Shown in pieces: positions 1 through 5,962 of a stretch of 9,625 bases of DNA. This DNA is from CAYSIX01 sp964431205 (lineage in GTDB: Bacteria; Planctomycetota; Phycisphaerae; Phycisphaerales; Phycisphaeraceae), in assembly GCA_964431205.1 (NCBI GenBank), contig CAYSIX010000169.1:1-9625 (forward strand). Reading direction: 5' to 3'. The position numbers were made by a program, and so were the translations under genes. Below the pieces are notes generated by a model. The model was not told the DNA's origin, ran no database searches, and was given only the letters and a program-made list of their open reading frames with translations. The first letter of the stretch is position 1, and each line of letters starts with the position of its first letter.

Positions 1-1036
1 AGCGAAGCTGGTTGCCACGAAGTCCACGGCCTTCTTCGACGTGCCCGCCTCCTTCGGGCAGCTCATCGAAACCGGCTTCGCCGGCGGTCACGGCACCGCC
101 GGCGCCATGGGCGCCATCTGGGCCGAGAGCCTCGACTTTCCCGCCGGTCGCGACCTGGCCTTCTTCTTCGCGACCTTTGGGCTCATTTACGGCGTCGTCA
201 GCGGCATCGCCTGGGTCAACCTCGGCGTCCGCCGCGGCTGGACCCGTGCCGGCCGCGTCGACGTCCCCCGCGTCAGCGGCCTCGAGCCACGACACGATCC
301 CCCACCCGCCGCGTTCGCCCGCGTCAGCGGCGACGTCCTCGACCCGCTCGTCTTTCAGGCCCTCATCGTCGCCGCCGCCTTTGCCCTCGGCTGGGCCATG
401 CAGCAGGCGTTCATCGCCCTGGCCAGCCCCCTCGTCCCCCCGCCCACCGACGGCGAACCCGCCAAGGCCCTCAAGGCCATCCAGAGCATCCCGCTCTTCC
501 TGTTCACCCTCCTGGGCGGCTGGGTCATCCGCGAGACGATGCACCGGCTCGGCGTCGGCGACCTGATCGACCCGCAGTCCGTCCGCCGCCTCGTGGGCGC
601 CGCGATGGAGTTCCTCATCGTCGCCGCCATCGCCACCTTGCGCGTCGAGGCGCTGACGACCTACTGGTGGCCCGTCGGGCTGTTGCTGCTCGTCGGCGCC
701 GCCTGGACCGCCTTCTGCCTGCTCGTGATCTGCCCCCGCCTGCTTCCCCGTGACTACTGGTTCGAGCTCGGTCTGCTCAACTACGGCATGAGCACCGCCA
801 CCACCGCCCAGGGCATGATGCTGCTGCGCATCGTCGACCGCGACCTCGACACCCGCGCCGCCGAGGACTACGCCATGGCCGCGCCGCTCTCGGCCCCGTT
901 CATCGGCGGGGGCGTGGTCACGCTCTCGCTGCCCCTGCTGCTGCCGCAGGTCGGCGTGGGGCCGGTCGTCGCCGTCATGGCCGCCGTGCTCGTGGCGCTC
1001 TACCTCCTCGGCCGCCGCTTGGCACGCGACGCCTGA
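1..1036 (+). CDS. gltS: Sodium/glutamate symporter, GltS-like (5' end outside window)
   Basis: This is probably an inner-membrane carrier that imports glutamate, or a related dicarboxylic amino acid, with sodium. The frame is open from base 2, so 344 residues of a longer protein are present. By comparison with E. coli GltS (about 400 residues), roughly the first 100 residues are missing. Residues 28-32 read GGHGT, the conserved first signature of the family, followed by a Gly/Ala-rich membrane segment. A polar loop (about residues 75-105) separates the two halves. The second half has several hydrophobic segments, then the motif LNYGMSTATTAQGMMLLRIVD split across a likely re-entrant loop, corresponding to the GHCGFGLGATPTA region of GltS. 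The protein ends in a short Arg-rich tail. It stops 48 bases before thyA with no visible terminator. The family assignment rests on these two signatures; the substrate is inferred. Confidence 0.75.
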   Translation, partial: AKLVATKSTAFFDVPASFGQLIETGFAGGHGTAGAMGAIWAESLDFPAGRDLAFFFATFGLIYGVVSGIAWVNLGVRRGWTRAGRVDVPRVSGLEPRHDPPPAAFARVSGDVLDPLVFQALIVAAAFALGWAMQQAFIALASPLVPPPTDGEPAKALKAIQSIPLFLFTLLGGWVIRETMHRLGVGDLIDPQSVRRLVGAAMEFLIVAAIATLRVEALTTYWWPVGLLLLVGAAWTAFCLLVICPRLLPRDYWFELGLLNYGMSTATTAQGMMLLRIVDRDLDTRAAEDYAMAAPLSAPFIGGGVVTLSLPLLLPQVGVGPVVAVMAAVLVALYLLGRRLARDA

Positions 1037-1072
1037 CCGCACACGCCCGTCACCACCACGCCGCCGCCACGT

Positions 1073-1078
1073 TACACT
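1073..1078 (+). promoter_or_regulatory. Candidate -10 box of thyA (TACACT)
   Basis: TACACT stands out in a G/C-rich gap as a match to TATAAT at four of six positions. It ends six bases before the ATG at 1085, so a transcript starting at the usual distance would begin at or next to the start codon and have no leader. No convincing -35 hexamer is seen 16-18 bases upstream, and there is no Shine-Dalgarno sequence before the ATG. Both points fit leaderless initiation. Confidence 0.45.
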
Positions 1079-1084
1079 TCCACC

Positions 1085-1906
1085 ATGCGGGCCTACCTCG
1101 ACCTCATGCGACACGTGCTCGAACACGGCACCCCCAAGGCCGACCGCACCGGCACCGGCACGCGCTCCGTCTTCGGCTACCAGATGCGCTTCAAGATCCG
1201 CTTCAACCTCGCCGAGTCCTTCCCACTCCTGACCACCAAGAGGGTCCACTTCCGCTCCGTCGTCCACGAGCTGCTCTGGTTCCTCCGCGGCGACACCAAC
1301 ACCGCCTACCTCCGCCACCACAACGTCACCATCTGGGACGAGTGGGCCGACGAGAACGGCGAGCTCGGCCCCGTCTACGGCGCTCAGTGGCGATCCTGGC
1401 GCGCCGCCGACGGTCGCACGATCGACCAGATCCGCCAGGTCGTCGATCAGATCCGCACGAACCCGGACTCCCGCCGCCTCATCGTCAGCGCCTGGAACGT
1501 CGGGGAGCTGGACAACATGGCCCTGCCCCCGTGCCACGCGCTCTTCCAGTTCTACGTCGCCCCCGAAGCGGACGACCCCGGCCGGCTCTCCTGCCAGCTC
1601 TACCAGCGATCCGCCGATATCTTCCTCGGCGTGCCGTTCAACATCGCCAGCTACAGCCTGCTCACCTTGATGATCGCCCAGGTCACCGGCCTCCGCCCGG
1701 GCGAGTTCATCCACACCTTCGGCGACGCCCACCTCTACGAAAACCACCTCGATCAGGCACGCGAGCAGCTCTCGCGCACCCCGCGACCCCTGCCCACCAT
1801 GCGCCTCAACCCCGCCGTCACCGACCTGTTCGCCTTCACCTACGATGACTTCACCCTCGAAGGCTACAACCCCCATCCGGCCATCCGCGCCCCGGTCGCC
1901 GTATGA
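1085..1906 (+). CDS. thyA: Thymidylate synthase
   Basis: This cytosolic enzyme methylates dUMP to dTMP using 5,10-methylene-tetrahydrofolate and releases dihydrofolate. The 273-residue product is close to the E. coli length of 264 and looks complete. Visible family motifs in order are DRTGTGT (residues 20-26, phosphate-binding arginine at 21), FPLLTTKRV (46-54), ELLWFLRGDTN (62-72), the block around GPVYGAQWR (95-103), and PDSRR (127-131, arginines that reach the dUMP phosphate). These are followed by PPCH with the nucleophilic cysteine at residue 150, LSCQLYQRSADIFLGVPFNIASY split over the folate/dUMP region, and HTFGDAHLYENH. Its stop overlaps the folA start as ATGA, so the two genes are almost certainly co-transcribed and translationally coupled. 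The start has no clear ribosome binding site, but the N-terminus MRAYLDLMRHVLEHG matches where ThyA proteins begin. Very sure. Confidence 0.97.
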   Translation: MRAYLDLMRHVLEHGTPKADRTGTGTRSVFGYQMRFKIRFNLAESFPLLTTKRVHFRSVVHELLWFLRGDTNTAYLRHHNVTIWDEWADENGELGPVYGAQWRSWRAADGRTIDQIRQVVDQIRTNPDSRRLIVSAWNVGELDNMALPPCHALFQFYVAPEADDPGRLSCQLYQRSADIFLGVPFNIASYSLLTLMIAQVTGLRPGEFIHTFGDAHLYENHLDQAREQLSRTPRPLPTMRLNPAVTDLFAFTYDDFTLEGYNPHPAIRAPVAV

Positions 1907-2421
1907 TCCTTTCCATCATCGCCGCCATGTCCGAGAACCGCGTCATCGGCCGCGCCGGCGACCTGCCCTGGCGCCTCCCCGATGAGATGCGCTACTTCAT
2001 GAACACCACCCGCGGCCACACCGTCATCAGCGGCCGACGCACCTTCGAGTCCTTCGGCAAGCCCCTGCCCGACCGCCGCAACATCGTCATCAGCCGAGAC
2101 CCCACCTTCAGCCCCGACGGCGTCGAGGCCGCCACCAGCCTCGACGCCGCGATCGACCTGGCACGCCACGACGACGAGCTCTTCATCGCCGGCGGCGGAC
2201 AGGTCTACCCACTCGCCCTGCCCCGCGCCGATCGCCTCTACCTCACCGTCGTCCACGCCCGGCTCGAGGGCGACACCTTCTTCCCCGAGTTCGACCCCCA
2301 CGCCTGGCGGCTCGTCAGCGAGCAGCACCACCCCGCCGACGACCGCCACGACTACGCCTTCACCATGTACCGCTACCACCGCGCCGCGCCGGGCCCGGCC
2401 GCATCCGCCGACACGGCCTGA
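1903..2421 (+). CDS. folA: Dihydrofolate reductase
   Basis: This enzyme reduces dihydrofolate to tetrahydrofolate with NADPH and so regenerates the cofactor that the upstream thymidylate synthase consumes. The 172-residue protein is slightly longer than E. coli FolA (159) because of an Ala/Pro-rich tail after about residue 160. Motifs seen are IIAAMSENRVIG at the start, DLPWRLPDEMRYF (residues 20-32), GHTVISGRRTFESFG for the NADPH-binding helix, LPDRRNIVISRD, and FIAGGGQVYPLAL, matching the family GG-x-x-(I/V)Y element. When LPDEMRYF is aligned with E. coli LPADLAWF, the catalytic acid falls on Glu28 rather than Asp, as in vertebrate enzymes. The ATG lies inside the thyA stop region (ATGA), which implies coupled translation. 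Trimethoprim sensitivity cannot be read from this alone. Confidence 0.95.
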   Translation: MILSIIAAMSENRVIGRAGDLPWRLPDEMRYFMNTTRGHTVISGRRTFESFGKPLPDRRNIVISRDPTFSPDGVEAATSLDAAIDLARHDDELFIAGGGQVYPLALPRADRLYLTVVHARLEGDTFFPEFDPHAWRLVSEQHHPADDRHDYAFTMYRYHRAAPGPAASADTA

Positions 2422-2501
2422 TGGCGCAGCCACCCGCCGCCGACCCGACCCGCGCCACCCCGTCCGCGCCGCCCGCCGCACGGGCCGCCACCGGCCGATG
2501 C

Positions 2502-2507
2502 TACAAT
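2502..2507 (+). promoter_or_regulatory. Candidate -10 box for the tRNA-Val gene (TACAAT)
   Basis: TACAAT matches TATAAT at five of six positions and is the only A/T-rich hexamer in the C-rich gap after folA. It would place transcription start near 2514, about 15 bases before the mature tRNA 5' end. That short leader contains a partial tandem ATCGC repeat (2516-2529). No good -35 hexamer is seen. Confidence 0.5.
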
Positions 2508-2528
2508 CCGACGCGATCGCATCGCATC

Positions 2529-2602
2529 GGGCGATTAGCTCAGTTGGCCAGAGCGCCTGCCTTACAAGCAGGAGGTCGCAGGTTCGAGCCCTGCATCGCC
2601 CA
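2529..2602 (+). tRNA. tRNA-Val (anticodon UAC)
   Basis: The full cloverleaf can be folded by hand. The acceptor stem is GGGCGAT (2529-2535) with ATCGCCC (2595-2601) and discriminator A at 2602. The D stem is GCTC/GAGC (2538-2541 with 2551-2554). The anticodon stem is CCTGC/GCAGG (2556-2560 with 2568-2572) around the loop CTTACAA, giving anticodon TAC at 2563-2565, which reads GUA valine codons. The T arm is GCAGG-TTCGAGC-CCTGC (2578-2594). All stems pair perfectly. The terminal CCA is not encoded and must be added after processing. It stands alone as a single tRNA gene between folA and the cupin gene. Confidence 0.97.
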
Positions 2603-2620
2603 TTGTGATCGGGGGTTGAC

Positions 2621-2662
2621 GATTGGCGATTGTGGAGCCTCGGTCGGTGATTGTCGATTGTC
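2621..2662 (+). repeat. Degenerate GATTG-based direct repeat
   Basis: The 14-mers GATTGGCGATTGTG (2621-2634) and GATTGTCGATTGTC (2649-2662) match at 12 of 14 positions with a 28-base offset. Each is itself built of two CGATTG-like half units. The element lies just downstream of the tRNA gene and may be a dispersed intergenic repeat of this genome. No function is visible. Confidence 0.55.
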
Positions 2663-2799
2663 TGCAAGCCATCAATCCTGAAGGAAACCGTTGAGTTACG
2701 CTCCCTCGCCTCTTTCTCACTTTTGTTTGGAATAGGGCCGTGAGAATGGCAAACGACGGTGACGTCGCCGGGCGTTGTTCCGGTTCGTCGTGGCTTCGT

Positions 2800-2805
2800 T
2801 ACAAT
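2800..2805 (+). promoter_or_regulatory. Candidate -10 box for the cupin gene (TACAAT)
   Basis: TACAAT (five of six matches to TATAAT) is preceded by GT, the same context as the box before thyA. A weak -35 candidate, TTGTTC (2775-2780), lies 19 bases upstream. Transcription from here would give a leader of roughly 75 bases before the ATG at 2888. The box argues against translation starting at the more upstream in-frame GTG at 2759. Confidence 0.4.
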
Positions 2806-2887
2806 GGCGGCACCGGTCGTCGCGTGTGGCGCGCCGGTCCGCACCCGTCCGCCGCAGCGGACCGCGTCGATGGAAGGTGAAGCCGCC

Positions 2888-3361
2888 ATGGATTCAGTCG
2901 TCTCGGGTTTGGCCGTGTCGAGCGCGGCCGGCAAGCTCGTCGGTGACGGGCAGGGCCCGGTCCTCGACATCCTGGGCACGGCCAACGAGGTCAAGCTCAC
3001 GGGCGAGGAGACCGGCGGGCGGTTGTCGATGTTCGTGGTCACCGCCGGGCCCGGCGACGGCGTGCCCCCGCACGTGCACAGCCGCGAGGACGAGGTCTTC
3101 CACGTCCTCGACGGCCGGATCGAGTTCACCCTCGACGGCCGAACCACGATCGCCGAGCCCGGCACCACCGTCTTCCTGCCGGCCCATCGCCCGCACGCCT
3201 GGTTCGTCACGGCCGACGGCCCCGCCCGCGCCGTGCTGCTGACCGTGCCCGGCACGTTCGACGCGTTTTTCGCCGAGCTCGCCTGCCCGCCCGGCCAGAG
3301 GCGCCCCACGGACGAGGTCGTCGCGATCTGTCGACGCCACGGCATCGAGTTCGTGAGCTGA
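2888..3361 (+). CDS. Small single-domain cupin protein
   Basis: A 157-residue soluble protein that forms one metal-binding cupin beta-barrel. Cupin motif 1 is complete: G56, then H62-x-H64, E69 and G76 (within PPHVHSREDEVFHVLDG). Motif 2 runs from G92 through P98 to H103, with H100 in place of the usual glycine and V107 in place of the usual asparagine. H62, H64, E69 and H103 would therefore hold the metal. The region after motif 2 ends in a short helical part with ICRRHGIEF at the C-terminus. I chose the ATG at 2888 because GGAAGGTGA (2872-2880) is a good ribosome binding site 7-8 bases upstream; the ATG at 2870 and the GTG at 2759 are in frame but less likely. Such proteins include quercetinase-like dioxygenases, isomerases and binding proteins, so the substrate cannot be named. 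It appears monocistronic. Confidence 0.85.
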   Translation: MDSVVSGLAVSSAAGKLVGDGQGPVLDILGTANEVKLTGEETGGRLSMFVVTAGPGDGVPPHVHSREDEVFHVLDGRIEFTLDGRTTIAEPGTTVFLPAHRPHAWFVTADGPARAVLLTVPGTFDAFFAELACPPGQRRPTDEVVAICRRHGIEFVS

Positions 3362-3400
3362 CGCGGCACACAACTCGTTACGATCCGAACAGGCTTTGGC

Positions 3401-3436
3401 ACTGGTCTCGAAACTGGTCGGCAAACTGGTCTGCTT
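3401..3436 (+). repeat. 12-bp tandem repeat, three copies
   Basis: ACTGGTC occurs at 3401, 3413 and 3425, exactly 12 bases apart, as ACTGGTCTCGAA, ACTGGTCGGCAA and ACTGGTCTGCTT. The first seven bases of each unit are identical and the last five drift. The array starts 40 bases after the cupin stop codon, in non-coding DNA. Confidence 0.75.
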
Positions 3437-3578
3437 TGCCGGCGCGCTCGTCTGAACCGAACCAATTTGCCATGCGTGAGCGTCGTGGCGGTGCGGGGCA
3501 AAGCGGTAGGTTGACCCGCCGGTCGATCGTGGCCTGAGCTTGAGAAAGTAGCGTTCATTCGCATGTGGGCGAAAGGTC

Positions 3579-3599
3579 GGGCCGGTGCGCACGTTTGTG
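3579..3599 (+). repeat. Dispersed 21-bp direct repeat, copy 1
   Basis: This copy begins GGGCCGGTGCGCACG and continues TTTGTG. The partner at 3700-3720 is identical except for one base (T versus G at the sixteenth position). Beyond it the similarity continues weakly (CGCAAGGTG versus CGACGGTG). Confidence 0.7.
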
Positions 3600-3699
3600 T
3601 CGCAAGGTGCGTGTGGCGGAGCGGCAGGTGCGGCAATCGCGGTCGATTCGCGGGTTGAGCGTGAGGGAGAATCGCTGATGGAATGCGTGGCGGGCCGCC

Positions 3700-3720
3700 G
3701 GGCCGGTGCGCACGGTTGTG
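3700..3720 (+). repeat. Dispersed 21-bp direct repeat, copy 2
   Basis: Second copy of the element at 3579, offset by 121 bases and matching at 20 of 21 positions. Both copies lie in non-coding DNA upstream of the receiver-like gene, so paired regulator sites or an old local duplication are both possible. Confidence 0.7.
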
Positions 3721-3851
3721 CGACGGTGTGAGGGGCCGTGCGGGGGCGGGGACAGGGTTGCCTATCTTGCCTGGTCGCCGCAGAGGCGCGGCCGGGGGCG
3801 TGAATCGGGGCGGAAGTGGGCGGTTGATCCGTGGGGGGCGTGGGCATGGGG

Positions 3852-3857
3852 TAGAAT
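3852..3857 (+). promoter_or_regulatory. Candidate -10 box of the signalling cassette (TAGAAT)
   Basis: TAGAAT, preceded by G, matches TATAAT at five of six positions within an almost pure G/C/T-poor stretch. It ends six bases before the ATG at 3864, the same spacing as at thyA, which again suggests an mRNA with no 5' leader. No -35 hexamer is seen at normal spacing. Confidence 0.45.
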
Positions 3858-3863
3858 GGGGTG

Positions 3864-4424
3864 ATGGCGTTGGCGAAGAGGACCGCCGAGCTGGGGGCGG
3901 GGGCACGGGGACCGTCGGCTGTCGGAGCGTCATCGGCGGCGCGGACGGGTGGGGGCCGCCGCGCCGTGGTATGGGTGCCGGTGGAGTCGTCGGCGCCGGG
4001 AGCGCTGTTGTCGGGGCTGGCCGAGCGGTCGGTGACGACGACGGTGGTGAGCGAGCCGGCGCGGGTGATGGTGGAGCTGGCGGGCGGGGGGGCGTCGGTG
4101 CTGATCGTGGCCGAACCGCAAGTGCAGTCACGGATGGGCGAACTGGTGTCGGCGGTGAGGCGGTACTACCCGGGGGTGGCGGTGTGGACGTACCGGGAGC
4201 GGGGGGGGACGGGCCCGCAGCTCGCCCGGCTGGATGAGCGCAACGGGTCGGGGCGTGCCGCCGGGGGCGCGGCGAGCAACGGCGAGGGGGCCGGCCACGC
4301 GCCGGCGCCCGAGGCGGGGCAACGGGAGACGGATCGAGAGGAGGCGGGCGGGCGTTCGCCGCCGGGTGTCACTGGCCTGGCGTCGTTGAGCCACGAGGAG
4401 CTGGCGATGCTGCTTGAGCCGTAG
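3864..4424 (+). CDS. Small protein with degenerate receiver-like domain
   Basis: I do not recognise a named family. The 186-residue protein has a low-complexity Ala/Gly/Arg-rich N-terminus (residues 1-32). A compact alternating beta/alpha stretch follows: RAVVWVPV (33-40), a helix near 45-56, TTTVVS (58-63), a helix near 65-74, SVLIVAEP (78-85), a helix GELVSAVRRYYPG (92-104) and AVWTY (106-110). This order resembles the first four strands of a response-regulator receiver domain, but the expected phospho-acceptor aspartate appears to be A83, and the last strand and helix are missing. A disordered, charged linker (115-170) leads to a C-terminal peptide LSHEELAMLLEP that looks like an amphipathic docking helix. 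It precedes the diguanylate cyclase gene by 47 bases and is probably co-transcribed with it, so a regulatory or scaffold role in c-di-GMP signalling is a reasonable guess. GTG at 3861 is an alternative start. Confidence 0.7.
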   Translation: MALAKRTAELGAGARGPSAVGASSAARTGGGRRAVVWVPVESSAPGALLSGLAERSVTTTVVSEPARVMVELAGGGASVLIVAEPQVQSRMGELVSAVRRYYPGVAVWTYRERGGTGPQLARLDERNGSGRAAGGAASNGEGAGHAPAPEAGQRETDREEAGGRSPPGVTGLASLSHEELAMLLEP

Positions 4425-4471
4425 GACGCGGCCGACGGGGACCGGACGGGGGAGCACGGGGAAGAGAGCGC

Positions 4472-5962
4472 GTGAGTGTAACGACAGACAGCACGAGTCA
4501 GACGGGTCGCGAGGCGTCGCCGATCGAAACCGTGGTGGTGGCGGGCGGCGAGGACCTGTGCCATCGGGTGCGAACGTCGCTGGCGCCGATCGCGCCGGGG
4601 GCGGCGGTGCGCGAGGTGGACGGGTTTCTGGAGGCGATCGGGGAGCTGTCGCGGACGAAGGCGGACGTGGTGATCGGTCGGATCGAGCTGCTGGACGGGA
4701 TGGCGGCGTCGGTGTCGGGGGCGGTGCGGGAGCTGTCGCCGGGCACGCGTCTGGTGGTGCTGGCCGAGGCGGAGGATCGCGACGCGGCGGAGCAAGCGGT
4801 GGAGGCGGGGTTCGACGCGGCGTTGATCGAACCGCTGTCGGCGCGGGAGCTGATGGCGGCGGTGTGCGGGCCGAACGGGTCGGTGATCGAGTCGCGGGCG
4901 GCGCAGAGCGGGCCGGTGATCGCGGACGGCGCGGCGCGGCCGGCGCCGGCGCCGGCGGAGGCCGAGACTTCGGCGCATCGCACGGCGGACGAGGCGAGGG
5001 GATCGCCGTCGCGGATCGAGCCGCCGGCGATCACGCCGCTGGCGTTGCTGGACGAGGCGATGGATGAGGGGTCGGCGGCGATCGTGCCGGGGGGTGAGGG
5101 GACCGAGGTGGAGCCGACGCCGGGGGACACGGACCTGGTCGAGGCGATCCTGGCGCATCGGGGGGACCTGGCGGAGATCGCGTGGCGGGTGGTGCGTCTG
5201 GAGTCGGGTCTGCGCGGTGTGGCGTGGGTCGGGGCGAACGGGTCGATCCCGGCGGGCTCGACCAGCGCGGCGGTGCGTTATCGCGGCGAGTCGTTCGGGT
5301 GGCTGCACGCGCCGGCGGGGACGGACGAGCGAGCGTTGTCGGCGTGGTCGGCGTGGCTGGCGCGCTGGCTGGCGCTGGAGTCGCAGTTCCGCAGGCTGGG
5401 CGCGCTGGCGATGCGCGACGAGATGACCGGCGTGTGGAACCGGCGTTACTTCAACCGTTTTCTCGAGCGGGTGCTGGAGTGGGCGGCGAAGGACCGCTCG
5501 CAGGTGACGCTGCTGGTGTTCGATATCGACGACTTCAAGCTGTACAACGATCGCTACGGGCACGCGGCGGGGGACGAGATCCTGCGTGAGACGGCGAAGC
5601 TGATGAGCGACGTGGTGCGGGAGCAGGACGTGGTGGCGCGGATCGGCGGGGACGAGTTCGCGGTGATCTTCTGGGATGCCGAGGGTCAGCGTCGGCCGGG
5701 GAGCCGGCACCCGGAGGACGTGGTGCAGGCGGCCAAGCGGTTTCAGCGGGCGATCTGCGAGCACGCGTACCCGAAGCTGCTGGACGACGCGCCCGGGACG
5801 CTGACGATCTCGGGCGGTCTGGCGAGCTTCCCGTGGGACGGTCGCACGCCGCGGGACCTGCTGGCGAAGGCGGACGAGATGGCGTTGCAGTCCAAGCGGC
5901 AGGGCAAGAACGTGATCACGTTCGGGCCGGGGGCGCTGCGTGTGTGCCGGGCGGACGGGTGA
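4472..5962 (+). CDS. Diguanylate cyclase with degenerate receiver and GAF-like domain
   Basis: Likely makes the second messenger c-di-GMP from two GTP. The 496-residue protein has no membrane segment. Residues 18-132 look like a receiver domain, but the phospho-acceptor aspartate is replaced (R70 in ADVVIGRIEL) and the usual C-terminal lysine is E120 (ALIEPLS), so it is probably not phosphorylated. An Ala/Pro/Glu-rich linker (about 133-205) follows, then a region (about 212-305) whose end resembles a GAF domain plus signalling helix. The GGDEF domain spans about 310-485, with DEMTGVWNRR (316-325), FDIDDFKLYND (350-360) with the metal-binding aspartates, GGDEF at 392-396 and the inhibitory RxxD site R383-D386. 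It should thus be catalytically active and product-inhibited. GTG at 4472 is the chosen start, with the purine run GGGGAAGAGAG just upstream. Codons end in G far more than in the folate genes. It is the second gene of the cassette. Confidence 0.92.
   Translation: MSVTTDSTSQTGREASPIETVVVAGGEDLCHRVRTSLAPIAPGAAVREVDGFLEAIGELSRTKADVVIGRIELLDGMAASVSGAVRELSPGTRLVVLAEAEDRDAAEQAVEAGFDAALIEPLSARELMAAVCGPNGSVIESRAAQSGPVIADGAARPAPAPAEAETSAHRTADEARGSPSRIEPPAITPLALLDEAMDEGSAAIVPGGEGTEVEPTPGDTDLVEAILAHRGDLAEIAWRVVRLESGLRGVAWVGANGSIPAGSTSAAVRYRGESFGWLHAPAGTDERALSAWSAWLARWLALESQFRRLGALAMRDEMTGVWNRRYFNRFLERVLEWAAKDRSQVTLLVFDIDDFKLYNDRYGHAAGDEILRETAKLMSDVVREQDVVARIGGDEFAVIFWDAEGQRRPGSRHPEDVVQAAKRFQRAICEHAYPKLLDDAPGTLTISGGLASFPWDGRTPRDLLAKADEMALQSKRQGKNVITFGPGALRVCRADG

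Larger units (their letters stand above)
2603..2887 (+). other. Intergenic spacer between tRNA-Val and cupin gene
   Basis: This 285-base stretch is less GC-rich than its surroundings. It holds two degenerate GATTGxCGATTGT units at 2621 and 2649, a pyrimidine-rich part near 2700-2725, and a candidate promoter for the cupin gene at 2800-2805. No clear terminator hairpin with a T tract follows the tRNA. No convincing gene is present; readings that run from 2759 or through the tRNA do not look like protein. Confidence 0.6.
3362..3863 (+). other. Long intergenic region with several repeats, no convincing gene
   Basis: About 500 bases separate the cupin gene from the signalling cassette. The stretch holds a TACGAT hexamer (3379-3384) that resembles the other -10 boxes here, a three-copy 12-base tandem repeat (3401-3436), a short inverted repeat TTCGC/GCGAA (3558-3562 with 3569-3573), and two copies of a 21-base direct repeat (3579 and 3700). 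A 17-codon reading frame at 3678-3731 starts behind a GAGGGAGA sequence. The strand is G-rich from about 3730 onward. No reading frame on either strand looks like a protein family. A small RNA is possible but not shown. Confidence 0.6.

Noticed and set aside
2482..2497. Hairpin GGCC-N6-GGCC after folA as a terminator
   Set aside because: Short self-complementary stem without a T tract. The C-rich, G-poor DNA before it could be a Rho site, but that cannot be shown by reading.
2421..2681. 86-codon open frame that begins at the folA stop
   Set aside because: It translates straight through the tRNA-Val gene (the GRLAQLARAPALQAGG stretch is the tRNA read as protein).
2759..2887. Longer cupin start at GTG 2759 or ATG 2870
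   Set aside because: A candidate -10 box lies inside the extension, and the ATG at 2888 has the good ribosome binding site; the added residues do not look like part of the domain.
3401..3436. CRISPR-like array
   Set aside because: The unit is 12 bases with no unique spacers, only three copies, and no cas gene is present.
3678..3731. 17-codon frame behind a GAGGGAGA sequence, possible leader peptide
   Set aside because: Too short to judge, overlaps one copy of the 21-bp repeat, and its ribosome-binding-like sequence may be chance in purine-rich DNA.
1864..4131. 755-codon open frame on the minus strand across folA, the tRNA and the cupin gene
   Set aside because: It is the complement of well-supported genes, runs through the tRNA (giving the well-known spurious RARTCDLLLVRQAL-type peptide) and is Pro/Arg/Thr-rich with no domain.
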